Origin: Scylla paramamosain
Taxonomy: Eukaryota > Arthropoda > Malacostraca > Decapoda > Portunidae
Direction of reading: 5' to 3'
Assembly (NCBI RefSeq): GCF_035594125.1
Contig: NC_087155.1
Span: 1,527,431-1,591,430, forward strand
Length of the DNA: 64,000 bases
Shown here: one piece after another, positions 47,450-60,215 of the stretch
How the letters are laid out: every line of letters starts with the position of its first letter
Position numbering within the stretch: the stretch's first letter is position 1
Position numbers and translations under genes: made by a program
Notes under the pieces: model-generated
Told to the model about the DNA's origin: nothing
What the model saw: the letters and a program-made list of their open reading frames with translations, nothing else
Databases searched by the model: none

Positions 47450-50400
47450 GTCCTTCTTCTTCCCCTGCTAGTGGTGGTGGTCTTTTCTCCTCTGCTGCTG
47501 CTGGTGGTCCTTCTTCTTCCTCTGCTGCTTCTGGTAGTGATGGTGATCCTTTTTCCTCTGCTGGTGGTGATCCTTCTGCTGCTGTTAGTGATGGTGGTCC
47601 TTCTTCTTTCTCTGGTGGTGGTGGTGGTGGTGGTGGTCCTTCTTCTTCCTCTGCTGATGCTGGTGGTGATGGTGATGCTTCTGCTGCTGGTGGTGATGGT
47701 GATCCTTCTTCTTCTTCCTCTGCCGGTGGTGGTGGTGGTGGTAGTGATCCATCTACTTCTTCCTCTGCTGCTGCTGCTGGTGGTGGTGGTCCTTCTTGCT
47801 CTGCTGCTGGTGGTCCTTCTTCTTCCTCTGCTGCTGCTGATGGTGGTGATAGTCCTCCTCCTTCTTCCTCTGCTGCTGCTGCTGCTGGTGCTGCTTCTTC
47901 TTCCTCTGCTGCTGCTGCTGGTGGTGGTGGTGGTCCTTCTTCTTCCTCTGCTGCTGCTGGTGGTGATGGTGATCCTTCTGCTACTGTTGGTGATGGTGAT
48001 CCATCTACTTCTTCCTCTGCTGCTGCTTTTGGTGGTGATGTTCCTTCTTCTTCCTCTGCTGCTGCTGGTGGTGATCCATCTTCTTCTTCCTCTGCTGGTG
48101 GTGGTGGTGGTGGTGGTGATCCATCTACTTCTTCCTCTGCTGCTGTTGGTGGTGGTGATGGTCCTTTTTCTTCTTCCTCTGCTGCTGCTGGTGGTGGTGG
48201 TCCTTCTTCTTCTTCCTCTGCTGTTTCTGATGGTGGTTGTGATAGTCCTTCTTCCTCTGCTGCTGCTGGTGGTGGTGATCCTTCTTCTTCCTCTGCTGCT
48301 GCTGTTGCTGGTGATGGTCCTTCTTCTTCCTCTGCTGCTGCTGGTGGTGGTGATCCTTCTTCTTCCTCTGCTGCTGCTGCTGCTGCTGCTGCTGGTGATG
48401 GTCCATCTACTTCTTCCTCTGCTGCTGCTGGTGGTGATGGTCTTTCTTCTTCTTCCTCTGCTGCTGCTGCTACTGCTGGTGATCCTTCTTCTTCCTCTGC
48501 TGCTGCTGCTGCTGATGGTCCTTCTTCTTGCTCTGCTGCTGCTGCTGGTGGTCCTTCTTCTTCTTTCTCTGCTGCTGCTGGTGGTAGTGATGGTCCTTTT
48601 TCTTCTTCCTCTGCTGCTGCTGGTGGTGGTGATGGTCCTTCTTCTTCTTCCTCTGCTGCTGCTGGTGGTGGTCCTTCCTCTTCTTCCTCTGCTGCTGCTG
48701 GTGGTCCTTCCTCTTCTTCCTCTGCTGCTGCTGGCGGTAGTGATGGTCCTTCTTCTTCTTCCTCTGCTGCTGCTGGTGGTGGTGATGGTCCTTCTTCTTT
48801 CTCTGCTGCTGCTGGTGGTGCTGCTTCTTCTTGCTTTTTCTTTTTGCTGGTGGTGCTGCTTCTTCCTCTGATGATGGTGATGCTTCTTCTTCCTCTTCTG
48901 GTGGTGGTGCTGCTTCTTCCTCTGATGATGGTGATGCTTCTTCTTCTTCTGGTGGTGGTGGTGCTGGTGCTTCTTCCTCCTCTTCCTGACCCTGACCACC
49001 TGACATGGACCACCTAACTAACTAACCATAATATCCTATCCTAATCCTACCTATTCTATCCTATCCTATCCTTAACCTGTCTGAGTCAGCCAGTTCGGTG
49101 GTGCTGTTGCTGCTTCTTCCTTCTGGTGGTGATGCATCTTCTTCCTCTGCTGCTGGTGGTCCTTCTTCTTATTCCCCTGCTGCTGCTGCTGCTGGTGATG
49201 GTGATTATCCTTCTTCTTCCTCTGCTGTTGCTGCTGCTGGTGGTGGTGATTGTCCTTCTTCTTCTTCCTCTGCTGTTGCTGCTGCTGGTGGTGGTGGTGG
49301 TGATTGTCCTTCTTCTTCTTCCTCTGCTGTTGCTGCTGCTGCTGCTGGTGCTGGTGATTGTCCTTCTTCTTCTTCTTCTGCTGCTGTTGCTGCTGCTGGT
49401 GGTGGTGGTGGTGATTGTCCTTCTTCTTCTTCCTCTGCTGTTGCTGCTGCTGCTGCTGCTGCTGGTGATTGTCCTTCTTCTTCTTCTTCCTCTGCTGCTG
49501 CTGCTGCTGGTGGTGGTGATGGCCCTTCTTCTTTCTCTGCTGCTGCTGGTGGTGGTGATGGTCCTTCTTCTTCTTCCTCTGCTGCTGCTGCTGCTGGTGG
49601 TGGTGGTGATGGTCCTTCTTCTTCTTCCTCTGCTGCTGCTGCTGCTGCTGGTGGTGGTGGTGGTCCTTCTTCTTCTTCTTCTGCTGCTGCTGGTGGTGGT
49701 CCTTCTGCTGCTGCTCGTGGTGCTACTTCTTCTTTTTGCTGGTGGTGCTTCTTCTTCCTCTGATGATGGTGATGCTTCTTCTTCCTCTGATGATGGTGAT
49801 GCTTCTTCTTCTGGTGCTTCTTCCTCCTGACCCTGACAACTACATGTACCACCTAACTAACTAACAATAATATCCTATCCTAATCCTACCTGTTCTATCC
49901 TATCCTATCCTATCCTTAACCTGTCTGAGTCAGCCAGTTTGGTGGTGCTTGAAGTTGTCTAGGTCAGTTCGGTGGTGCTGTTGCTGCTTCTGGTGGTGAT
50001 GCATCTTCTTCTTCCTCTGCTGCTGGTGGTCCTTCTTCCTCTGCTGCTGGTTGTAGTGTTGGTCCTTCTTCTTCTTCCTCTGCTGCTGCTCTGGTAGTGA
50101 TGGTGATCCTTCTTACTCTGATGGTGGTGGTGGTGGTGATGGTGTGGTCCTTCTTATTCCTCTGCTGCTGCTGGTGGTGATGGTAATCCTTCTGCTGCTG
50201 GTGGTGGTGGTCCTTCTTCCTCTGCTGCTGCTGCTGCTGCTGGTCTTCTTCCCCTGCTGAAACTATTGAATTATTATTATTAATCTATTATTATTATTAT
50301 TATTTTATTTTATTTTTATTGCCCTACCTTCCTGATGGTGGTGGTGGTGGTGGTCCTTCTTCCTCTGCTGCTGCTGGTGGTGGTGGTCCTTCTTCCTCTT

Positions 50401-52740
50401 CCTCTGCTGGTGCTGGTGGTTTTCTTCCCCTGCTGAAACTATTGAATGATTATTATTGATTTATTATTATTATTATTTTATTTTATTTTTATTGCCCTAC
50501 CTTCCTGATGGTGTTGGTGGTGGTCCTTCTTCCTTTGCTGCTGGTGGTGGTGGTGGTCCTTCCTCTTCCTCTGCTGCTGCTGCTGCTGCTGCTGGTGGTG
50601 GTGGTGGTGGTCCTTCTTCCTCTTCCTCTGCTGCTGCTGGTGGTCTTCTTCCCCTGCTGAAACTATTGAATTATTATTATTAATCTATTATTATTATCAT
50701 TTTATTTTATTTTTATTGCCCTACCTTCCTGATGGTGGTGGTGGTGGTGGTCCTTCTTCTTCCTCTGCTGGTGGTGGTGGTGGTGGTGGTCCTTCCTCTT
50801 CCTCTGCTGGTGGTGGTGGTGGTGGTCCTTCTTCCTCTTCCTCTGCTGCTGGTGGTGGTGATGGTGGTGGTCCTTCTTCCTCTTCCTCTGCTGGTGGTGG
50901 TGGTGGTGGTCCTTCTTCCTCTTCCTCTGCTGCTGCTGGTGGTCTTCTTCCCCTGCTGGAACTATTGAATTATTATTATTAATCTATTATTATTATTATT
51001 TTATTTTATTTTTATTGCCCTACCTTCCTGATGGTGGTGGTGGTGGTGGTCCTTCCTCTTCCTCTGCTGATGGTGGTGGTGGTGGTCCTTCTTCCTCTTC
51101 CTCTGCTGCTGGTGGTGGTGGTGGTGGTGGTCCTTCTTCCTTTTCCTCTGCTGCTGCTGCTGGTCTTCTTCCCCTGCTGAAACTATTGAATTATTATTAT
51201 TAATCTATTATTATTATTATTTTATTTTATTTTTATTGCCCTACCTTCCTGATGGTGGTGGTGGTGGTGGTCCTTCTTCTTCCTCTACTGCTGCTGCTGG
51301 TGGTCCTTCTTCCTCTGCTGGTGGTGGTGGTGGTGGTAGTGGTCCTTCTTCCTCTGCTGGTGGTCCTTCTTCTTCCTCTGCTGGTGGTGGTGGTCCTTCT
51401 TCTTCCTCTGCTGGTGGTGGTGGTAGTGGTCCTTCTTCCTCTGCTGGTGGTGGTGGTCCTTCTTCTTCCTTTGCTGCTGCTGTTGGTGGTCCTTCTTCCT
51501 CTGATGCTGGTGGTCCTTCTTCTTCATCTGCTGGTGCAGCTGGTCTTCTTCCTCTGCTGGTGGTGGTGCTTCCTCCTCCTTACCCTGTTCTCTACATGGA
51601 CCATTACAAACTGACTCTGTCCTATCCTATCCTATACTAACCTATCCTAGCCTATGCCTATTGTTAACCTACTTGAGTGAGTCAGTTTATTATTAATCTA
51701 TTATTATTATTATTATTTTATTTTATTTTTATTGCCCTACCTTCCTGGTGGTGGTGGTGGTCCTTCTTTCTCTGCTGCTGGTGGTGGTGGTGGTCCTTCG
51801 ATCCTCTGCTGCTGCTGCTGCTGGTGCTGGTGGTGGTGGTCCTTCTTCCTCTTCCTCTGCTGCTGCTGGTGGTCTTCTTCCCCTGCTGAAACTATTGAAT
51901 TATTATTATTAATTTATTATTATTATTATTTTATTTTATTTTTATTGCCTTACCTTCCTGATGGTGGTGGTGGTCCTTCTTCCTCTGCTGCTGGTGGTGG
52001 TGGTGGTCCTTCTTCCTCTTCCTCTGCTGTTGCTGGTGGTCCTTCTTCCTCTTCCTCTGCTGCTGCTGCTGGTCTTCTTCCCCTGCTGAAACTATTGAAT
52101 TATTACTATTAATCTATTATTATTATTATTATTATTTTATTTTCATTGCCCTACCTTCCTGATGGTGGTGGTGGTGGTGGTCCTTCCTCTTCCTCTGCTG
52201 GTGGTGGTCCTTCTTCCTCTTCCTCTGCTGCTGCTGGTGGTCTTCTTCCCCTGCTGAAAGTATTGAATGATTATTATTAATCTATTATTATTATTATTTT
52301 ATTTTTATTGCCCTACCTTCCTGATGGTGGTGGTGGTCCTTCTTCTTCCTCTGCTGGTGGTGGTGGTCCTTCCTCTTCCTCTGGTGGTGGTGGTGGTCCT
52401 TCTTCCTCTTCCTCTGCTGCTGGTCCTTCTTCCTCTTCCTCTGCTGCTGCTGGTGGTCTTCTTCCCCTGCTGAAACTATTGAATTATTATTATTAATCTA
52501 TTATTATTATTATTTTATTTTATTTTCATTGCCCTACCTTCCTGATGGTGGTGGTGGTCCTTTTTCTTCTTCTTCTTCATCTGCTGGTGCTGCTGGTCTT
52601 CTTCCTCTGCTGGTGGTGGTGCTTCCTCCTCCTTACCCTGTTCTCTACATGGACCATTACAAACTGACTCTGTCCTATCCTATCCTATGCTATGCTAACC
52701 TATCCTAGCCTATTGTTAACCTACTTGAGTGAGTCAGTTT
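45618..52740. repeat. 7.1-kb composite satellite (CTT/CTG/GGT with TCCTA spacers)
   Basis: Two kinds of higher-order unit are seen. From 45.6 to 50.2 kb, units of about 37-39 bp (CTTCTTCTTCCTCTGCTGCT then GGTGGTGATGGTC) form blocks. These blocks are separated by spacers with TCCTA pentamers, GAGTCAG and CTTGAAGTTGTCAGGGTCAG near 45950, 46250, 47270, 49000, 49840, 51600 and 52660. From 50.2 to 52.6 kb a 170-300 bp unit recurs about ten times: CTGCTGAAACTATTGAATTA, ATT repeats, GCCCTACCTTCCTGATGGTG, then GGT/CTT. Frames of up to 570 codons on both strands follow from triplet periodicity and are not taken as genes. Confidence 0.9.
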
Positions 52741-52794
52741 GGTGGTCCTTGTAGTTCCCAGGGAGGGAGAAGGGGTGGGGAGGGCAGCTCTCCC

Positions 52795-52957
52795 CTGGGC
52801 AACTCCACCACCATACTGTGTGTTTTTTAGGCACACATGGTGGTGGAGTGGATACTCTTTGAAGTTTTTTGTAAGTTCCGAGTGGGGTTCGAACCCACGC
52901 TTCCCTCACGCCAATCTTAAAGTTCATCACTCTACCCACTGGGCCACGAAGGCCCAA
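52795..52957 (-). repeat. tRNA-like SINE fragment 1 with adjoining hairpin
   Basis: On the minus strand 52957-52875 reads GGCCTTCGTGGCCCAGTGGG (A-box region) and later GTGGGTTCGAACCCCACTCG (B box), spaced like a tRNA. No trimmed cloverleaf with a sound anticodon stem is clear, so it is probably a tRNA-derived SINE head. Beside it ACTCCACCACCAT (52803-52815) and ATGGTGGTGGAGT (52838-52850) form a hairpin. Confidence 0.55.
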
Positions 52958-53094
52958 CACTTTTTTTGCAAAGTTAGCCTATTTCCCCATATTATGTTCA
53001 TGTTAATGTATATTAAAGAAGAAATGCTGTTTATTATGTGAATTTTTTTTCAACAATATCTTTTTTTTTTAATTAGTTAATTATTTTTTTAAGG

Positions 53095-53177
53095 TTTTTA
53101 ATGGGATTTGAACGCTGGGGTCCAATATTCATTGTTCCCAAGACCGTCACTCTTTCCACTGGGCCATGGGAGCCCCG
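53095..53177 (-). repeat. tRNA-like SINE fragment 2
   Basis: Minus strand reads GGGGCTCCCATGGCCCAGTG, then AGAGTGACGGTC, and later GCGTTCAAATCCCATT, giving A-box and B-box-like elements at tRNA spacing. It is diverged from fragment 1 in the middle. An A/T-rich stretch adjoins it. Confidence 0.5.
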
Positions 53178-53467
53178 GCACAGCTAAGAGTATAGAAGAT
53201 TATTTGAACACAGTATTTCCCGAACTGTGTTCATGCCGCACCAAAAGGTAAATAGAAATTACTGATGTCGATTTTAATATGAAGATTTACATTCATAACG
53301 ATAATAAGATATAACTAAGTATTGTGGACCTGAGAGTATCAGTCATAGTGTGGAAATAATAGTAGGTGAGACGAAAAAAACTTTAGAATGCTGGGGATTC
53401 CGTGTGTCTGGAGTCGCTTGTTCACGTCGTCTGAACATAGAAATCAATTTAGGTCACCCAAAAAATG

Positions 53468-54377
<910 letters not shown>

Positions 54378-56379
54378 TATTTTCAGTGATTGTACAGCTT
54401 TTGTTGCTGAAGGGAATACGGGTTAATGTTGCACTAATTCTATCAAACTTAAACTTAAAGCATAAACCTGTTATTTCTGCAGCCAAGTAATGCACAGCGC
54501 AGCCAGTGAGTGGGCATGATAACTCAAGAAAAATCAGTTCTCAAAGAGTGCAAGTAATGGTAAACTTACGAGGGCGGGAATAATGTTTCCCTCTGGCTGC
54601 TGGAGGCGCTACCGTCACGGCGAGAGCAAATGTTTAATGTTGAGTGGACCGTCCTCGTACCGTAGTATACAAAGTCCTTGCTAAAACACACAACAGTAGT
54701 GGAAAAAAATTGCAGGGAGAGTTTATTTATATAAAGAAGTCGTGGCAGTAGATGGACAAAGCACTTCGTCACTAAATGTACCTCTTCTAATACATTTGCT
54801 TGTCATGGTAAGTTCTTTCTCTCCGCCACTAGTGATTAACAATAACAATTTATAGATTCTGGGAATGTGATCGGCTGCAGATGATTGTAGTGCCTTCGTT
54901 TGATTGGCTTAGCCCCTCGCACGTCGTCAGCTGCTGTGATAAATGTACCCCCACAACGAAACGCTCCCTTAACTTAACGAGAGGCTAGAAGGTTTCAAGA
55001 ATCGATTTCACAGAGCACCTCTTCAGTGATCATAGCAGGATACAAGTGAGCTAAAGGAGAGTTTTGAGTATTCGCTCCCTGGACTGTGATTGGCAAGGGA
55101 AATGACCACAGCTCAGAATGTCGAATTCTAAACCCGACTCGTTGAAGCCGTGGGCCGAACCATCTGACAACAAAGAATGGATCACCACACAACACCTGGA
55201 TGGAGGGGCGAGCTAGGAAGTTTTGCTGTGGTGTCCCAAAACAGACGGGCAGGCAGGAATTAAAAGCGAAAGTTTTATGAGGCCTTCGTCCTGTAATGGA
55301 AGCACCGATACTGAGTGATGATGATGGTGGTGGTGGTGATGACGAGGGTGGTGAAGAGTGGGAGTCTTCAGTAACGGAAAAGTGAAGGTGACTGATAGTG
55401 ACGAGTAAGTAGCGACAGTGGATGAAGGTGATTTGATGAAGTACAGGTAGTGATAGTGTGATGGTGAAATGGTCAGTTTGTAGTGATGGCAGAGTGAAAG
55501 TGATGGCACGTGCTGACAGTGTGGTGATGGGTGGTGATGACACGTGGAGTGAAGGTGGTAGTGCTGTGTGGTGGTGGATGGTAGTGACACGTGGAGTGAC
55601 AGCAGAGTGAGGATGATGATACGATGATGAACAATGACGTGTGGACAGTGAAAAAATGAAGATGACGATATGATGATGGTGGGTGCTAGTGACAGAAAAC
55701 AAAGAATAACGCTTTGCTACACCATTTTGGTTTTATTGTTGTTTCAATGAACACACCGTACGTAACTATATCCCTTCGCAGGGTTTACATCTCATTGTTT
55801 GGAGAATTTCTAATTGTTACACCATGTGGCGCAAATAACAAACAACTCGCAAACAAATTTTAAAAATTCATCTCTTCCTCGCTCATCCTCTCGGCCCCAA
55901 TGCTGGCTCATTCAGTATTGCGTGTGTGTTAGGATGTTGGTGTGCGGGTACTGTGACTGCATTACGTCACCACAGTAACTGGTCCCGTGGCAGGTATTTT
56001 ATTCGCCATTGTATTATTGACTGATATTTTTGTTGCACTGGATGCAAATTAATTGTCATATTATGTAATTAAATAAAGCTTTATGGGTGACACATTTGTA
56101 TTGCACGTAATGCCACTAATTCAAATGGCCGGTATAGTTTGGAATTAGTCCGCGTGTAGTCCTCCGCGAGAGTATGAAAGGCAGCAAGGGAGCTGCCACG
56201 TCAGTTCTACCCTCATGGCGTCAGACAGGTGCACGGATTGTGATTTGAGTCTAGTGGACTTTTTCCTGTGCTGCAATGGGAATCCCAGGGATCTGTGCAT
56301 CTTAATTTTGTCAGTACTAACAAATCATTCTTGTTGGTGTGGTGTGCTGGTGTGATATTACGCTAGATTAGTATCCATA
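54378..56379. other. Cadherin intron, no gene recognised
   Basis: 55310-55690 is rich in GTGATGG/GTGACA-type degenerate repeats, which explains a His/Ser-rich minus frame there. The rest shows no features. Confidence 0.6.
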
Positions 56380-56640
56380 AGGCGAGTGCAAGGGGGGGGG
56401 CAAAACTCCCCGGATGGTTTTAGGTAATGTTAGGTTCGGTTAGTGACCTTGAGGGCGGGGTTGGTGTCCAGTGGAGAAAAACCTTCCCTCACGGTTAGTT
56501 AGGTTAGGATAACCTAGAAATTTCCCTTTTTCAAAATATGCCTTTTGTCCTCCTTAGACTTTTTAGGAATGTCAAAAATGCCTCATTTTGGCTTTCCCAA
56601 CCCAAAAACCCCGCATTTCCACCATGCCCTTATGTTTGTT
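56380..56640 (+). repeat. TTAGG-rich dispersed repeat, copy 2
   Basis: Shares TAATGTTAGGTTCGGTTAGT, GACCTTGAGGGCGGGGTTGG and CCTTAGACTTTTTAGGAATG with the copy at 12096-12500. Confidence 0.6.
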
Positions 56641-57185
56641 GGCTATAATGAAAGAGATGAAGAGGATGGGAGTATTGGCTGAAATTTAAAATTTATCCCA
56701 GTTTTTAACGGTCCTGCAAAATAAATACCCCTATGGCATCTTTTCTTCACTATTTGCAGCTACAGGATAGAAAGAAACGAGAAGGGGAAGGAATATTAGC
56801 CCGTCACTCAAGCTACGCGGTGCTGTGTGTTTTTTTTGGCGTTTCCTCACTCGGAAATATGAACCGCGGAGCCTCAAAATAAACTCTCCCCCACCAAACT
56901 CAATCAGCGTAGAGTGCTCCTCGTGACAGGGAAGGAAGGAAAGCACCCACAGAGAGAAAATCGATAAATGCATAGTGGTGAAGTGTATGTAGTACCCTTC
57001 TGCATTTACTTCCTCTGTGCTTTGCCTTGTCTCTGTGTACCTACCTCGTTTTTTTTGTTTTGTTTTTTTCAGCTCTTGATCAATGCATAACAACACAAAA
57101 CATGGGCAGCTTTGACTAACTGGGAGTGGCTGTGATGAAGGGCTGACTTGACTGAGCACTAGGGCGTCACGTGAGTTTCTTGCAG

Positions 57186-57323
57186 GTGGAGGTGGTGGAC
57201 GCGGACAGCAGTGACGCAGTGGGGTTGGCCTTCCTGGTGAGTGGTGACGGCGTGGATCAGCTTGGTGACGGCGACGCCTTCTTCACCATCAACGCCAGCA
57301 CCGGAGACCTCATCCAGCTCAGA
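57186..57323 (+). CDS. Cadherin exon 4 (middle of the next EC repeat)
   Basis: Acceptor GAGTTTCTTGCAG and donor CTCAGA|GTGAGTGC bound a 138-nt exon, phase 0 on both sides. The product contains VEVVDADSSDAVGLAFLVSG, then DAFFTINASTGDLIQLR. The D-x-D, F-x-L-x-G, F-x-I-N and S-T-G-D signatures are typical of a cadherin repeat. The F-L-V-S-G-D-G-V-D stretch is the part that most resembles CadN and shotgun. It lies between a 14.8-kb intron holding the composite satellite and a 5-kb intron holding the CTT tract. Confidence 0.88.
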
Positions 57324-57441
57324 GTGAGTGCGCGGTGAATGTGTATGTGAATGTGTAAGGAACACAAAGGAAGAGCAAGCAGTAGCAGCCTCCTTCATTA
57401 TCATCATCATTTTAATTATTTTTCTTCATTATTTTTCTTTT

Positions 57442-59990
57442 CTTCATTCTTCATTCTTCTTCTTCTTCTTCTTCTTCTTCTTCTTCTTCTTCTTCTTCTT
57501 CTTCTTCTTTCTCATCTTCCTCTTTCTCTTCTTCTTCCTTTTTCTCTTCTTCTTCCTCTTCTTTTTTCCTCATCATCATCATCATCATCATCATCTTCTT
57601 CTTCTTCTTCTTTCTTCTTCTTTCTACGGTCAAGGTGGGTGGGGGTTGTCATCTGGCAACTTATAGCGCTTGCGCTCGTCCCACTCTGCCTTCTCCGTTA
57701 TGTTTAATAATAATTCTTCTTCTTCTTCTTCTTCTTCTTCTTCTTCTTCTTCTTCTTCTTCTTCTTCTTCTTCTTCTTCTTCTCTTATGCTGCTTCTGCT
57801 GCTTCTGCTTCTTCTTCTTCTTCTTCTTCTTCTTCTTCTTCTTCTTCTTCTTCTTTCTCTTCTTTTACTTTCTCTTCTTCCACTCCTTTTTCTTCTTTTT
57901 CTTTTTCTTCTTCTTCTTCCTTCTTCTTCTTCTTCTTCTTCTTCTTCTTCTTCTTCTTCTTTTACTTTCTCTTCTTTTCTTCTTCTTTCTTCTTCTTCTT
58001 CTTCTTCTTCTTTTTCTTCTTCTTCTTCTTCTTCTTCTTCTTCTTCTTCTTCTTCTTCTTCATTTGCCTCTTCTTCTTCTTCTTCTTCTTCTTCTTCTTC
58101 TTCTTCCTTTTCTTTCGCCTTTTCTTTTTCTTTTTCTTCTTTTTCTTTCGCCCTTTCTTCTTTTTCTTCTTCTTCTTCTTCTTCTTCTTCTTCTTCTTCT
58201 TCTTCTTCTTCTTCTTCTTCTTCTTCTTCTTCTTCTTTTTCTTCTTCATCTTCTTCTTTTTCATCTTCTTCTTCTTCTTCTTCTTTCGCCTTTTCTTCTT
58301 CTTCTTTTTCTTCTTCTTCTTCTTCTTTTTTCGCCTTTTCTTCTTCTTCTTTTTTTCGCCTTTTTTTTTCTTCTTCTTCTTCTTTTACTTTCTCTTCTCT
58401 TCTTCCACTTCTTTTTCTTTTTTTCTTTTTCTTCTTCTTCTTCATTCTTCTTCTTCTTCTTCTTCTTCTTTTACTTTCTCTTCTTTTCTTCTTCTTCTTT
58501 CTTCTTCTTCTTCTTTCTTCTTCTTCTTCTTCTTCTTCTTCTTCTTCTTCTTCTTCTTCTTCTTTCGCCTTTTTTTCTTCTTTTTCTTCTTCTTCTTCTT
58601 CTTCTTCTTCTTCTTCTTTCGCCTTTTCTTCTTCTTTCGCCTTTTCTTTTTCTTCGTCTTCTTCTTCTTCTTCTTCTTCTAATTCTTCTTCTTCTTCTTC
58701 TTCTTCTTCTTCTTCTTCTTCTTCTTCTTCTTTCGCCTTTTCTTCTTCGTCTTCTTCTTCTTCTTCTTCTTCTTCTTCTTCTTCTTCTTCTTCTTCTTCT
58801 TCTTCTTCTTCTTTCGCCTTTTCTTCTTCTTCTTCTTCTTCTTCTTCTTCTTCTTCTTCTTCTTCTTCTTCTTCTTCTTCTTTCGCCTTTTCTTCTTCTT
58901 CTTCTTCTTTCGCCTTTTCTTCTTCCTCTTTCGCCTTTTCTTCTTCTTCTTCTTCTTCTTCTTCTTCTTCGTTTTCTTCTCCTTCTTCTTCTTCTTCTTC
59001 TTCTTCTTCTTCTTCTTCTTCTTCTTCTTCTTCTTCTTCTTCTTCTTCTTTCGGCTTTTGTTCTTCTTTCGCCTTTTCTTCTTCTTTCGCCTTTTCTTCT
59101 TCTTCTTTCGCCTTTTCTTCTTCTTCTTCTTCTTCTTCTTCTTCTTCTTCTTCTTCTTTCGCCTTTTCTTCATCTTCTTCTCTCGCCTTTTCTTCTTCTT
59201 TCGCCTTTTCTTCTTCTTCTTGTTCTTTCGCCTTCTTCTTCTTCTTCTTCTTCTTCTTCTTCTTCTTCTTCTTCTTTCGCCTTTTTCTTCTTATTCTTCT
59301 TATTCTTCTTCTTCTTCTGCTTCTTCTTCTTCTTCTTCTTCTTCTTCTTCTTCTTCTTCTTCTTTCGCCTTTTCTTCATCTTCTTCTCTCGCCTTTTCTT
59401 CTTCTTTCGCCTTTTCTTCTTCTTCTTGTTCTTTCGCCTTCTTCTTCTTCTTCTTCTTCTTCTTCTTCTTCTTCTTCTTTCGCCTTTTCTTCTTCTTCCT
59501 CTTTCGCCTTTTCTTCTTCTTCTTCTTTTTCTTTTTCTTTTTCTTTTTCTTCTTCTTCTTCTTCTTCTTCTTCTTTCGCCTTTTCTTCTTCTTTCGCCTT
59601 TTCTTCATCTTCTTCTCTCGCCTTTTCTTCTTCTTTCGCCTTCTCTTCTTCTTCTTCTTCTTTCGTCTTCTTCTTCTTCTTCTTCTTCTTCTTCTTCTTC
59701 TTCTTCTTCTTCTTCTTCTTCTTTCGCCTTCTTCTTCTTCTTCTTCTTCTTCTTCTTCTTCTTCTTCTTCTTCTTCTTCTTCTTCTTCTTTCGCCTTTTC
59801 ATCTTCTTCTTTCTCCTTTCCTTCTTCTTCTTTCGCCTCTTCTTCTTTTTCTTCTTCTTCTTCTTCTTCTTCTTCTTCTTCTTCTTCTTCTTCTTCTTCT
59901 TCTTCTTCTTCTTCTTCTTCTTCTTCTTCTTCTTCTTCTTCTTCTTCTTCTTCTTCTTCTTCTTCTTCTTCTTCTTCTTCTTTCTCTCAT
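57442..59990. repeat. 2.5-kb CTT polypyrimidine tract
   Basis: Nearly pure CTT repeats with interspersed TTTCGCCTTTTC units, broken only by about 80 bp of mixed sequence at 57630-57712. All purines lie on the minus strand. It occupies the intron between cadherin exons 4 and 5. Frames of up to 857 codons across it are spurious. Confidence 0.95.
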
Positions 59991-60039
59991 TTTCTTCATT
60001 TCTTTTCTTCTTTTTGTTCTTCCTCCTCCTTCCTTTCCA

Positions 60040-60215
60040 TGACTGTTATATTTTAATGCATCCAAGTCTTCTTGTTGTCGCGTTGGACGGTCCCTCTTCG
60101 TCTGAGTCTATTAACAGTAATGTTTCTCAGGGTTCTGTCCTGACATCCACTTCCTTTCCATCATTCATCAATGATTTCAGCCGAACTCATTGTGCGATCC
60201 ACTGTTGACAAGCCA
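60040..60215 (+). mobile_element. LINE reverse transcriptase fragment
   Basis: The frame directly after the CTT tract reads VVALDGPSSSESINSNVSQG and SVLTSTSFPSFINDFSRTH. This corresponds to the G-V-P-Q-G-S-V-L-S-P-x-L-F-x-x-F-I-N-D-L motif of Jockey-type reverse transcriptases, with substitutions. It then stops. Only about 55 codons are recognisable. Confidence 0.55.

Noticed and set aside
47301..49017. Frames of 508-570 codons on both strands (Ser/Ala/Gly- and Glu/Pro-rich)
   Set aside because: Triplet periodicity keeps all frames open. There is no splice context or non-repeat protein sequence.
52875..52957. Functional tRNA gene
   Set aside because: A and B boxes are recognisable but the cloverleaf, especially the anticodon arm, is not convincing. 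It is more likely a SINE.
55213..55702. 235-codon His/Ser-rich minus-strand frame
   Set aside because: It derives from degenerate GTGATGG repeats. No family signature or splice context.
57635..60208. 857-codon and 790-codon open frames on the plus strand
   Set aside because: They consist of CTT-derived Phe, Ser and Leu runs, open in several frames at once, with no domain. They follow from the repeat.
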